From: CAVQBC01 sp963848415
GTDB lineage: Bacteria > Actinomycetota > Thermoleophilia > Solirubrobacterales > Solirubrobacteraceae
Reading direction: 5' to 3'
Assembly: GCA_963848415.1 (NCBI GenBank)
Contig: CAWKDN010000001.1
Coordinates: forward strand, 1,798,001 to 1,862,000
DNA: 64,000 nt
Part shown: one piece after another, positions 8,281-17,627 of the stretch
Layout: every line of letters begins with the position of its first letter
Position numbering within the stretch: position 1 is the stretch's first letter
The notes under the pieces: model-generated
Seen by the model: the letters and a program-made list of their open reading frames with translations, nothing else
The model's database searches: none
What the model was told of the DNA's origin: nothing
Position numbers and translations under genes: made by a program

Positions 8281-9231
8281 ATGGCCGAGCTCGCCGTCCT
8301 GGACCACGACGCCGTCCTCGCCGCCGTGCCGCCCGAGGCGGCGATCGAGCACGTCCGCGCCGCCTTCCTCGCCCATCGCGCCGGCGAGTGGACGATGCCC
8401 GCGAAGGTCTACCTGCCGGCGCCGCCGGCGGGCGACTTCCGCGCGATGCCGGCGCTCGGCGGCGGCTTTGCGATGCTCAAGTGGATCTCGTCCTTCCCCG
8501 GCAACCCGGCCGCGCACGGGCTGCCGACCGTGATGGGCGTCGTCTGCCTCTCGGACGCCGCGACCAGCGCGCCGCTGATGCTGCTCGACGCGCGGGCGGT
8601 GACGGCGCTGCGCACCGGCGCGGTGGCCGCCGTCGCCGCGCAGGCGTTGGCCGCGCCCGCGGCCCGCACCGCGGGGATCGTGGGCTGCGGCCTGCACGGG
8701 GCGTGGGCGGCCCGCTGCCTGGCCGCCGCGGGCTACGGGCCCGGCGTGTGCTTCGACCCGCGCGTGGCCGTCGCCGACGCGCTGGCGGGCGAGCTCGGCT
8801 GGGCGGCGGGCGACCTCGAGGCCGCGCTCGCCTGCGACGTCGTCAGCTGTGTCACGCCCGGCGCCGAGCCGGTCGTCGGCGCGCAGCAGCTGCGCCCCGG
8901 GCTGCACCTCAACATGCTCGGCGCCGACGGGCCCGGCAAGGCCGAGGCGACCGTCGAGGCGGTGCTCGCCTGCGAGCTCTTCTGCGACGAGTGGGCGCAG
9001 GCGTCGCACGGCGGCGAGCTCACCACCGCCGTGGAGGCCGGCGTGGTCACGCGCGCGCAGGTCACCGACCTCGGCGCGGTGCTGGCCGCCGAGGCGCCCG
9101 GCCGCCGCGACGCCGAGGCGGTCACCCTGTTCGACTCCACCGGCCTCGCGATCCAGGACCTGGCGATCGCCGTCGCTGCGCACGCCGCCTGGCGAGCGGG
9201 CGCCGTGCGCGCCCAGCACGTCCAGATCTAG
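8281..9231 (+). CDS. Ornithine cyclodeaminase / mu-crystallin family protein
   Basis: A 316-residue Rossmann-fold protein starting MAELAVLDHDAVLAAVPP. The family features are MPAKVYLP and FAMLKWISSFPGNP in the substrate half, RTGAVAAVAA, then the NAD-binding loop GIVGCGLHGAWAARCL and FDSTGLAIQDLAIA near the end. Members are ornithine cyclodeaminases, ketimine reductases or alanine dehydrogenases; which of these applies is not clear from sequence. A longer upstream reading frame (to 7930) is not protein-like. The gene is isolated, converging with phoD by a 4-bp overlap of stops. Confidence 0.85.
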   Translation: MAELAVLDHDAVLAAVPPEAAIEHVRAAFLAHRAGEWTMPAKVYLPAPPAGDFRAMPALGGGFAMLKWISSFPGNPAAHGLPTVMGVVCLSDAATSAPLMLLDARAVTALRTGAVAAVAAQALAAPAARTAGIVGCGLHGAWAARCLAAAGYGPGVCFDPRVAVADALAGELGWAAGDLEAALACDVVSCVTPGAEPVVGAQQLRPGLHLNMLGADGPGKAEATVEAVLACELFCDEWAQASHGGELTTAVEAGVVTRAQVTDLGAVLAAEAPGRRDAEAVTLFDSTGLAIQDLAIAVAAHAAWRAGAVRAQHVQI

Positions 9232-10859
9232 GCCGGCGGGCCGTTGACGCCCTTGATCGACGTCTGTCCGCGGCGCACGCGCCAGCGGTAGCCGTCCTCG
9301 GGCAGCGTCGCGCGCGACCGGCGCTTGATCGTCGCCACGCGCTTGAAGGACACGTCGAGCTCGTCCTGGCTCGCGCGCACGACGCCGTAGCCGTGGTGGT
9401 CGAGGTCGGCCTGGTCGACCCACGGGTTCACGCCACGCAGGGCGTCCAGGACGGCCGGGGCGGTCTCGGGATTGCGGTCGTTGCCGGTGAGCACCTGGCC
9501 GCCGCCGATGGGGAAGTCGGTCTCGCCGAAGCTCTGCGAGGTGATCGACCCGCCCACGAACTCGAGCGCGACCGACGGGCCGGCGCCGAGCTGCGTGCGC
9601 ACGTCACCGCCGATGAACGTGTGGATGTCGCCCGTGACGAAGGCCACGTCCTTGATCCCCTGCGAGCGGATGTGCTCGAGCAGCTCCTCGCGCTCGCGCG
9701 GATAGCCCTGCCAGGAGTCGAAGTTCACGAACGAGTCCCCGGTGACCTTGACCGGCATCACCATCGTCTCGTTGCCGATGATCTTCCACGCCGCCCCGGA
9801 GCCGCTCAGGCGCCGCTTGAGCCAGCCCAGCTGCTCGCGGCCGAGGAAGTCGCGCGGCGCGTCGTAGCCGGGGCAGGCGGGGGCGACGGCGTCGCCGCAG
9901 GGCTGGTCGTCCCGGTAGGCGCGCTGGTCGAGCATGACCAGGTCGACCGTCCGTCCGAAGCGCTGGGCGCGGTAGATGCGCGAGCGGCCCGACGGGAACA
10001 CCGGCATGCTCTCGAAGAACGCCTGGTAGGCGGCCCGGCGCCGGGCGGCGCGATAGCGTTTGGCGGCGGGGAGGCCCCCGCCGGGCGCGGCGCCGGCGTA
10101 GTTGTCCTGGAGCTCGTGGTCGTCCCAGATCGAGACCATCGGGAAGCGGCGGTGCACGGCCCGCAGGGCCGGGTCGGAGCGATACAGCGCGTACTTGGCA
10201 CGGTAGTCCGCCCGTGTGCGCGCCTCGCGCACGATCGCCGGGTTGCGCGGGTTGGCCCGGCCGATGCGGTCCTCGCGCACCGAGGTGCCGGTGCCGCGCG
10301 AGTGGTAGGTCTCGGCGTAGATGTAGTCGCCGAGGTTGACCACGAAGTCGACGTCCTCGCGCGCCATCAGCTCGTAGGCGTTGTAGTAGCCGTGCGTGTA
10401 GTCCGCGCACGAGAAGAACGCGAAGCGCACCGGCTCGCGCGAGTCGGCCGGCAGCGCCGTCTGGAAGCGCCCGACCGGGCTCGTCTCGGTCCGCGTCTCG
10501 AAGCGGTAGTAGTAGCGCTCGTGGGGCGCGAGGCCCGTCACGCGCGCCTTGACCGCGTGGTTGCGCTCGGCGCCGGTGGCGATCGTGCGGCGGGCCACCA
10601 CGCGGCGGAAGCCGGCGTCGCGCGCGACCTCGAGGCGGACGGAGCCCGTCCCGCCGACGTCGTCGAGCAGCGTGAGCAGGGTGATCGCGTCGGGGGCGGG
10701 ATCGCCGGAGAGCACGCCTTGGCCGAAGCGCCCGCCTCTCAGCAGGCGCCCGGCCTGCCCGCGGGGGGCGGCGAGGGCGCTCAGCGCGGACTGCGGGGCG
10801 AGGACGGCGACGGCCCCCGCGCCGCCCGCCCGGGTGAGGAACTGACGCCGTGACAGCAT
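9228..10859 (-). CDS. phoD: PhoD-family alkaline phosphatase/phosphodiesterase, Tat-exported
   Basis: A 543-residue protein with an N-terminal twin-arginine signal (SRRQFLTRAGGAG then a hydrophobic stretch ending ALSALA). A PhoD N-terminal domain (FGQGVLSGDPAPDAITLLT) is followed by the metallophosphatase domain: FFSCADYTHGYYNAYELMA, NLGDYIYAE, SIWDDHELQDNYAG, and the late VTGDIHTFIGGDV. These supply the metal-binding Asp, Asn and His residues. PhoD enzymes hydrolyse phosphodiesters or teichoic-acid-like polymers at the cell surface. Length matches the family. It follows the carboxylase beta gene by 40 bp but its role looks unrelated. Confidence 0.92.
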   Translation of the reverse strand: MLSRRQFLTRAGGAGAVAVLAPQSALSALAAPRGQAGRLLRGGRFGQGVLSGDPAPDAITLLTLLDDVGGTGSVRLEVARDAGFRRVVARRTIATGAERNHAVKARVTGLAPHERYYYRFETRTETSPVGRFQTALPADSREPVRFAFFSCADYTHGYYNAYELMAREDVDFVVNLGDYIYAETYHSRGTGTSVREDRIGRANPRNPAIVREARTRADYRAKYALYRSDPALRAVHRRFPMVSIWDDHELQDNYAGAAPGGGLPAAKRYRAARRRAAYQAFFESMPVFPSGRSRIYRAQRFGRTVDLVMLDQRAYRDDQPCGDAVAPACPGYDAPRDFLGREQLGWLKRRLSGSGAAWKIIGNETMVMPVKVTGDSFVNFDSWQGYPREREELLEHIRSQGIKDVAFVTGDIHTFIGGDVRTQLGAGPSVALEFVGGSITSQSFGETDFPIGGGQVLTGNDRNPETAPAVLDALRGVNPWVDQADLDHHGYGVVRASQDELDVSFKRVATIKRRSRATLPEDGYRWRVRRGQTSIKGVNGPPA

Positions 10860-10899
10860 CGGCGGGAGCGTACGCGACCGCTCGCCCCGCCGAGCCGGC

Positions 10900-12468
10900 T
10901 CATAACGGGATGTTCCCGTGCTTGCGCCTCGGCCCCGGCTCGCGCTTGGTCAGCAGCGTGCTCAGCGCGGTGATCAGCCGCGGGCGCGTCTCGTGAGGGA
11001 CGATCACGTCGTCGATGTAGCCGCGCTCGGCCGCCGTGTAGGGGTTGGCGAAGTGCGCCTTGTAGTCGGCGATCAGCCCCTGGCGGCGGGCGTCCGGCGT
11101 CGGTGAGGCCGAGATGTCGCGCCGGTAGATGACGTTGACCGCGCCCTCGGGCCCCATCACCGCCACCTCGGCGGTCGGCCAGGCGAAGTTGAAGTCGGCG
11201 CCGAGGTGCTTGGAGGCCATGACGTCGTAGGCGCCGCCGTAGGCCTTGCGGGTGATGACCGTCAGCTTCGGGACGGTCGCCTCGGCGTAGGCGTAGAGCA
11301 GCTTCGCCCCCTTGCGGATGATCCCGCCCCACTCCTGCGAGGTGCCGGGCAGGAAGCCGGGGACGTCGCAGAAGGTCACCAACGGGACGTTGAAGGCGTC
11401 GCACGTGCGCACGAAGCGGGCGGCCTTCTCGGAGGCGTCGATGTCCAGCACGCCCGCGAGCGAGCGCGGCTGGTTGCCGACGATCCCGATCGCGTGCCCG
11501 TCGAGCCGCGCGAAGCCGCAGACCATGTTGGTCGCGAAGTGCTCGTGGACCTCGAGGAACTCGCCACCGTCGACCACCAGGCGCACGACGTCGCGCATGT
11601 CGTAGGGCTTGTTCGGCGCGTCGGGGACGACGCGGTCCAGCGCCTCGTCCATCCGCCGCGGGTCGTCGCCGGTGAGCACGCGCGGCGGGCCCTCGAGGTT
11701 GTTCTGGGGAAGGAAGGAGAGCAGGTAGCGCGTGTCCTGAAGGCACGCGTCCTCGTCCTCGGCGGCGAAGTGCGCGACGCCCGACCTCGAGTTGTGGGTC
11801 ATCGCCCCGCCGAGCTCCTCGAAGCTCGGCTCCTCGCCCGTGACCGTCTTGATCACGTCGGGGCCGGTGATGAACATGTGCGAGGTCTCCTTGACCATGA
11901 AGATGAAGTCCGTGATCGCGGGCGAGTAGACCGCCCCGCCGGCGCACGGCCCCATGATCAGCGAGATCTGCGGGATCACGCCCGAGCAGCGGACGTTGCG
12001 CAGGAAGACGTCGCCGTAGGCCCCGAGCGATACGACGCCCTCCTGGATGCGCGCGCCGCCGGAGTCGTTGATGCCGATCACGGGGCAGCCGATCTTGGCC
12101 GCCAGGTCCATGATCTTGCCCATCTTCTCGGCCATCACCTCGCCCAGCGAGCCGCCGAAGACCGTGAAGTCCTGGCTGAAGACGCAGACGTGGCGGCCCT
12201 CGATCGTGCCGTGGCCGGTGACCACCGCGTCGCCCCACGGCCGGTTCTTCTGCATCTCGAACTCGTGCGTACGGTGACGCACGTAGGTGTCGAGCTCCTG
12301 GAAGGACCCGGGGTCCAGCAGCTTCTCGATGCGCTCGCGCGCCGTGTACTTGCCCTTCGCGTGCTGCTTTTCGACCGCGTTGGCCGAGGCGTGGTGCACG
12401 ACGGCGTCGCGCATCTCCTGCAGCTGGGCGAGCTTCTCCTCGTAGGTCTCCGGCGACTCCTCGCGCAT
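10900..12468 (-). CDS. Acyl-CoA carboxylase beta subunit (carboxyltransferase), propionyl-CoA type
   Basis: A 522-residue carboxyltransferase starting MREESPETYEEKLAQLQEMR. It shows the crotonase-like oxyanion-hole Gly pairs in both halves: INDSGGARIQEG and GPCAGGAVYSPA in the first, DVPGFLPGTSQEWGG and ITRKAYGGAYDVM in the second, and ends ..KHGNIPL, the standard C-terminus of PccB/AccD5-type subunits. It transfers CO2 from biotin to propionyl- or acetyl-CoA. The mutase gene two positions upstream favours propionyl-CoA. The start is 12 bp after the DUF2269 gene. Confidence 0.94.
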   Translation of the reverse strand: MREESPETYEEKLAQLQEMRDAVVHHASANAVEKQHAKGKYTARERIEKLLDPGSFQELDTYVRHRTHEFEMQKNRPWGDAVVTGHGTIEGRHVCVFSQDFTVFGGSLGEVMAEKMGKIMDLAAKIGCPVIGINDSGGARIQEGVVSLGAYGDVFLRNVRCSGVIPQISLIMGPCAGGAVYSPAITDFIFMVKETSHMFITGPDVIKTVTGEEPSFEELGGAMTHNSRSGVAHFAAEDEDACLQDTRYLLSFLPQNNLEGPPRVLTGDDPRRMDEALDRVVPDAPNKPYDMRDVVRLVVDGGEFLEVHEHFATNMVCGFARLDGHAIGIVGNQPRSLAGVLDIDASEKAARFVRTCDAFNVPLVTFCDVPGFLPGTSQEWGGIIRKGAKLLYAYAEATVPKLTVITRKAYGGAYDVMASKHLGADFNFAWPTAEVAVMGPEGAVNVIYRRDISASPTPDARRQGLIADYKAHFANPYTAAERGYIDDVIVPHETRPRLITALSTLLTKREPGPRRKHGNIPL

Positions 12469-12480
12469 GGGGGCGCGAGT

Positions 12481-12969
12481 CTATGCGCCCGGCTTGGTGA
12501 CCATCAGGAAGAGCGCGGCGAGCACGAGCGCGGCCGACACCCAGCTGACGATCCGCACCTGACGGGCGAGGGCGCGGTAGTCGTTGCCGAGGACGACGTC
12601 GTCGGTCGCCTCGGTGGCCAGCACGTCGCGCGAGGCGAGCTCTGAGAGCGCGCGCTCGCGCGGCGCGACGTAGCCGCCGGCGATCCCGCCGAGCACGATC
12701 AGGATCAGCAGCGAGGCTCCGATCCAGGGGTCGCCGAAGTCGTACGGGCCCTCCACGCTGAGGTAGAGGCCCGCGGCCAGCACGACCAGGCCGCCGATCG
12801 AGACCAGCCGCGCCCCCCACATGCCGATCAGCCAGTGCAGCGAGGGCAGCGCGCGCTCGGCGCCCTGGCGGGCGCTGCTCATCAGCAGCGGATAGGCCAG
12901 CGTGAGGCCGAAGGCGCCGACCACCGCGGTGACGTGGATCCAGAGCACGATGTTGTAGAGCGAGATCAC
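12481..12969 (-). CDS. DUF2269-type integral membrane protein
   Basis: A 162-residue protein with four membrane helices, beginning MISLYNIVLWIHVTAVVGAF and ending LVLAALFLMVTKPG. The N-terminal helix with a conserved His facing the membrane and the SVEGPYDFGDPWI loop fit the DUF2269 family, which has no assigned function. It lies between the mutase and carboxylase genes with gaps of only 15 and 12 bp, so it is co-transcribed with them. Whether it serves the pathway is unknown. Confidence 0.7.
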   Translation of the reverse strand: MISLYNIVLWIHVTAVVGAFGLTLAYPLLMSSARQGAERALPSLHWLIGMWGARLVSIGGLVVLAAGLYLSVEGPYDFGDPWIGASLLILIVLGGIAGGYVAPRERALSELASRDVLATEATDDVVLGNDYRALARQVRIVSWVSAALVLAALFLMVTKPGA

Positions 12970-12984
12970 GGCGGCGGGCGCTGC

Positions 12985-14613
<1,629 letters not shown>

Positions 14614-14651
14614 GGTCCCCGCAGACTAGCTCCGCGGGCCGCTCGGCAGGG

Positions 14652-15137
14652 TCAGGCGGCGAGCAGGGCGTCCATCTGGCCGACCGACTGCTGCAGGCCC
14701 TCGGCCATGCCCATGTCGATCAGCTCCTGCATCTGCTCCTTGGAGGCGTAGGCCGAGCGCAGCTCCATGCGCGTGCCGCCGCCGTGCTCGGTGAGCTGCA
14801 TCTCCACCGTGGTCGTCGGCATCTCGGGGTTCGGCGCGCCGTCCTGGTCGGCGAAGCCGTCGGTGAACGCCAGCGAGCCCGGCGCGTCGACGGCGGCGAT
14901 CTGCCAGTAGCCGCGGTACTTCTCGCCCTCCGGGCTGGTCATGAAGTAGGTGACCGTGCCGCCGGGGCTCAGGTCGTGCTCCTCCACCGTCGCCGGGTGG
15001 GTCGGCGGGCCCCACCAGCGCTCGAGCTGTCGCGGGTCGGCCCACAGCTGCCACACGCGCTCGACCGGGGCGTCGAAGTCGGCGACGAGGGTCATGGTGA
15101 GGGTGTCGAAGTCCTTGTCGAGGCTGGTGACGCTCAT
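14652..15137 (-). CDS. SRPBCC/AHSA1-domain protein
   Basis: A 161-residue single-domain protein of the START-like AHSA1 group. The start has VADFDAPVERVWQLWADPRQ, the central part ERWWGPPTHPAT and the end YASKEQMQELIDMGMAEG, all characteristic. The fold binds hydrophobic ligands. The start ATG overlaps the stop of the ArsR gene (ATGA), and the ArsR-SRPBCC pair is a very common bacterial two-gene unit, where the regulator controls both. Ligand unknown. Confidence 0.9.
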   Translation of the reverse strand: MSVTSLDKDFDTLTMTLVADFDAPVERVWQLWADPRQLERWWGPPTHPATVEEHDLSPGGTVTYFMTSPEGEKYRGYWQIAAVDAPGSLAFTDGFADQDGAPNPEMPTTTVEMQLTEHGGGTRMELRSAYASKEQMQELIDMGMAEGLQQSVGQMDALLAA

Positions 15138-15499
15138 GGGTCTCCTCCTGGGGTCGGAGTGGGTGGTCGAGGCTGGGCGAGCAGGTCGGTCATCCGGTGC
15201 ACGCGCCCGCGCCAGGCGGCCTCGAGCTCGTCGAGGGTCTGCCGGGCGCGGGCGATCGCGCTCGCGTCGGTGCGCACGAGCTGCTCGCGCCCGCGCCGCT
15301 GCTTGGTGACCAGGCCGGCCCGCTCGAGCACGGCGACGTGCTTCTGCACCGCCGCGAAGCTCATGGGATAGGCGCCGGCCAGCCCGGACACCGACGGCTC
15401 GCCCGTCCCGCAGCGGCGCAGGATGTCGCGGCGGGTCGCGTCGGCCAGGGCGTGGAACACCCGGTCGGTGGTCAGGTCTGCCGGTTCATGTACAACCAT
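15134..15499 (-). CDS. ArsR/SmtB-family transcriptional regulator
   Basis: A 121-residue winged-helix protein: DRVFHALADATRRDILRR (helix 1-2), LAGAYPMSFAAVQKHVAVLE (recognition helix), then GLVTKQRRGREQLVR (wing). No metal-binding Cys motif is visible, as in the subfamily paired with SRPBCC proteins. I chose ATG 15499 because it gives the family's typical MVVHEP start; longer open frame upstream is shadow. This start lies in the centre of a perfect palindrome, and a -10-like TAACGT ends 8 bp before it, suggesting a leaderless, autoregulated mRNA. Confidence 0.9.
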   Translation of the reverse strand: MVVHEPADLTTDRVFHALADATRRDILRRCGTGEPSVSGLAGAYPMSFAAVQKHVAVLERAGLVTKQRRGREQLVRTDASAIARARQTLDELEAAWRGRVHRMTDLLAQPRPPTPTPGGDP

Positions 15500-15513
15500 C
15501 TGGTTGTACGTTA
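15490..15513 (-). promoter_or_regulatory. Palindromic operator plus -10 element of the arsR promoter
   Basis: GTACAACCA TC TGGTTGTAC is a perfect inverted repeat with 9-bp arms and a 2-bp spacer (15490-15509). On the minus strand TAACGT (15513-15508) matches the TAnnnT -10 pattern, placing transcription start at or next to the A of the arsR ATG (15499). The operator covers the predicted start of transcription, so ArsR binding would block its own gene. It lies 48 bp from the start of the divergent SelB-like gene and could affect that too. Confidence 0.65.
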
Positions 15514-15556
15514 GCACGATCAGCCTCGCACCGGTGGCGCGTACCCTCAGACCGTC

Positions 15557-16747
15557 ATGACCGCCCGGTTGCGCGATCTGCCCTCCGTGGACGCGCTCGG
15601 CGCGCTCGGCGCGCCGCACCCGCTCGCGGTCGTCGCGGCGCGGGCCACGCTCGACGAGCGGCGGGCGGCGGGCGGCGGGCGGCGCGGCCGGCGCGTGTCG
15701 GTGATCGACGTCCCGGGCCACGAGCGGCTCGTGCGCACGATGGTCGCCGGCGCCACCGGGATCGACGTCTTCCTCATGGTGGTGGCCGCCGACGACGGCG
15801 TGATGCCCCAGACGCGCGAGCACGCGGCCGTGCTCACTGCGCTCGGGGTGACGCGCGGCGTCGTGGCGATCACGAAGTCCGACCTCGCCGACCCGGACCG
15901 CGCGGCGGCCGAGGCAGCGGAGCTCCTGCCGGGCGCGGCGGTGATCCCGGTGGCCGCGCCGACGGGTCAGGGACTGGAAGAGCTGCGTGCCGCGCTCGAC
16001 GCCGCCGTGGCGGGCGCCGGGTCGCGCGCGGCCGCTCCTGGGCCGCTGCGCCTGCACGTCGACCGCGCCTTCACCGTCCGCGGCGCGGGCACCGTCGTGA
16101 CCGGCACGCTGTGGTCGGGGGTGGCGGCCCGCGGCGCGTCCGTCGAGCTGCTGCCCGACCGCCGCCGCGCGCGCGTGCGCGGCGTGCAGGTGCACGACGA
16201 GCCCGTCGAGCGGGCGGCCGCCGGCCAGCGCGTCGCGCTGAACCTCGCCGGGCTCGACCGTGACGAGGTCCGCCGCGGTGACGTGGTGGTGGCCGGCGAG
16301 GACCCGCCCGCGCCCAGCTACCGGATCGACGTGGCGCTCGACTGGATCGCGGCCGCGGCCGAGCCGAAGCCCGCCCCCGCGCCGGCCCCGGAGGCGGCCG
16401 AGCTCACGGCCTCCGCCCAGGCGCTCGAGGCGCGCCTTCCCGACGCCGGCCACGAGCCGCCGCCCGACGCGGAGCTCGGCGCCGCGCCCGAGGACGTGCA
16501 GGCCCTGCTCGCCGCGGGGCGCATCCACCGCCTCGGGCGCACGACGCACATCCACCGCGACGCGCTGGCCGCCGTGGAGCGGGTGGTGGTCGCCGCGGTG
16601 GAGCGCGACGAGGAGGTCACGATCGCGGGCCTGCGCGACGAGCTCGGGACCTCGCGCAAGTACGCCCAGGCGCTGCTCGAGCAGCTCGACGCCGAGCGCG
16701 TGACGCTGCGGGTCGGCGACCGGCGCGTGCTGCGCCGGCGCCGCTGA
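15557..16747 (+). CDS. SelB-like translation GTPase lacking the P-loop and one barrel domain
   Basis: A 396-residue open frame resembling the Sec-specific elongation factor SelB (usually near 600 residues). Present: G3 DVPGHERLVRTMVAGATG, AADDGVMPQTREH, G4 TKSD, a G5-like VAAPTGQGLEEL, a domain II beta-barrel (FTVRGAGTVVTGTLWSG), and C-terminal winged-helix segments ending GLRDELGTSRKYAQALLEQL. Missing: the G1 loop GHVDHGKT and switch I, replaced by about 50 unrelated residues, and most of domain III, where an Ala/Pro linker joins domain II to the last winged helices. The arsR start is 58 bp upstream, so the missing N-terminus is not merely out of frame. No selA, selD or tRNA-Sec gene is visible. 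It may be a decayed or repurposed SelB. Confidence 0.75.
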   Translation: MTARLRDLPSVDALGALGAPHPLAVVAARATLDERRAAGGGRRGRRVSVIDVPGHERLVRTMVAGATGIDVFLMVVAADDGVMPQTREHAAVLTALGVTRGVVAITKSDLADPDRAAAEAAELLPGAAVIPVAAPTGQGLEELRAALDAAVAGAGSRAAAPGPLRLHVDRAFTVRGAGTVVTGTLWSGVAARGASVELLPDRRRARVRGVQVHDEPVERAAAGQRVALNLAGLDRDEVRRGDVVVAGEDPPAPSYRIDVALDWIAAAAEPKPAPAPAPEAAELTASAQALEARLPDAGHEPPPDAELGAAPEDVQALLAAGRIHRLGRTTHIHRDALAAVERVVVAAVERDEEVTIAGLRDELGTSRKYAQALLEQLDAERVTLRVGDRRVLRRRR

Positions 16748-16778
16748 GGCCCGCGGCCCGGCCTCCGTCGCCTGGGGC

Positions 16779-17309
16779 CTACTCCGATCCCGCGGGGTGC
16801 GGCGCGGTCGGGTCCGCGCCCTCCTCGTCGGCGTGCTCGCGCGCCATGTAGTTCTCGATCTCCATCGGGTCGTCCTTGGAGCGCTCCACCACGCGCAGCA
16901 GGTCGGACATGGTCGCGACCTCCTCGACCTGCTCCTTGATGAACCACTGCATGAACTGCTCGCTGGTGAAGTCCGAGGCGCCGCGGGCCGCCGCGGCCAG
17001 CGCGTTGATCTGGTCGGTCACGCGCTTCTCCTGCGCGAGTGCCAGCGCGACCGGGGACACGATGTCGGCGAACTCCGACTGGGGGGCCGCGACGCCCGGC
17101 ACGCGCACGGGCGCGTCGGCGTCGATCAGGTACTGGACCATCATCATCGCGTGGTCGCGCTCCTCGAGCGCCTGGCGGTAGAAGAAGCGCGCGAGCTGGG
17201 GAAGGGTCTCCGCGTCGTAGTAGACCGCGCAGGCGACGTACTGGTGATGGGCGGCGTACTCGTGGCCGATCTGCTCGTTGAGCTGGTCGACGAAGGCGTC
17301 GTCGGGCAT
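16779..17309 (-). CDS. Ferritin
   Basis: A 176-residue four-helix bundle protein from ATG 17309. The ferroxidase residues are visible: E in NEQIGHEYAAHHQY, the ExxH pair in LEERDHAMMM, and the later EQF and EQVEEV segments. It stores iron as a mineral in the cytoplasm in a 24-subunit shell. The C-terminus is an acidic, Pro-rich tail. A GTG nine bases upstream is an alternative start. No clear iron-regulator box was seen between it and the divergent small gene. Confidence 0.9.
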   Translation of the reverse strand: MPDDAFVDQLNEQIGHEYAAHHQYVACAVYYDAETLPQLARFFYRQALEERDHAMMMVQYLIDADAPVRVPGVAAPQSEFADIVSPVALALAQEKRVTDQINALAAAARGASDFTSEQFMQWFIKEQVEEVATMSDLLRVVERSKDDPMEIENYMAREHADEEGADPTAPHPAGSE

Positions 17310-17383
17310 GCGCCACACCCTAGATCAACCGTCGGCACGCCGCTTAGGCGACCCTAACGCTGTCTGCTAGATTGCCGCGCCCC

Positions 17384-17569
17384 ATGGCCAAGCGCCGCCT
17401 CGTCAAGCCCAAGCGCCGCTGCTGCAAGTCCAACCCTCGGTGCAAGAAGTGCCCGGTCGTCTGCAAGCGGCTGAGCACGCGTGGCCTGGCCACCAAGCGC
17501 AAGGACGGGCGCTACGAGCTGCTCGACATCATGCGCAAGGCTGATCTGAAGGCCGCGCGGGCGCGCTGA
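17384..17569 (+). CDS. Small basic Cys-rich conserved protein
   Basis: A 61-residue protein starting MAKRRLVKPKRRCCKSNPRC with CC-x6-C-x2-C-x3-C spacing followed by a basic helix and a C-terminal LLDIMRKADLKAARAR. The cysteine pattern suggests a zinc or other metal knuckle and the charge suggests nucleic-acid binding; both are inference. Similar short proteins are, to my knowledge, common in actinobacteria but without assigned function. A -10-like TAGATT at 17368-17373 ends 10 bp before the ATG, so the mRNA leader should be only a few bases. Confidence 0.75.
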   Translation: MAKRRLVKPKRRCCKSNPRCKKCPVVCKRLSTRGLATKRKDGRYELLDIMRKADLKAARAR

Positions 17570-17587
17570 AGGGTCCGCGGGCACCGG

Positions 17588-17617
17588 TTCACACGCCGGC
17601 AACGGTGACGCTATCCT
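17588..17617 (+). promoter_or_regulatory. Sigma-70-like promoter for the UDP-xylose-synthase-type gene
   Basis: TTCACA (17588-17593) and TATCCT (17612-17617) match 5/6 and 4/6 of the -35 and -10 consensus with an 18-bp spacer. Transcription would start about 4 bp before the ATG at 17628, giving an essentially leaderless mRNA. Confidence 0.5.
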
Positions 17618-17627
17618 GCCAACCGCT

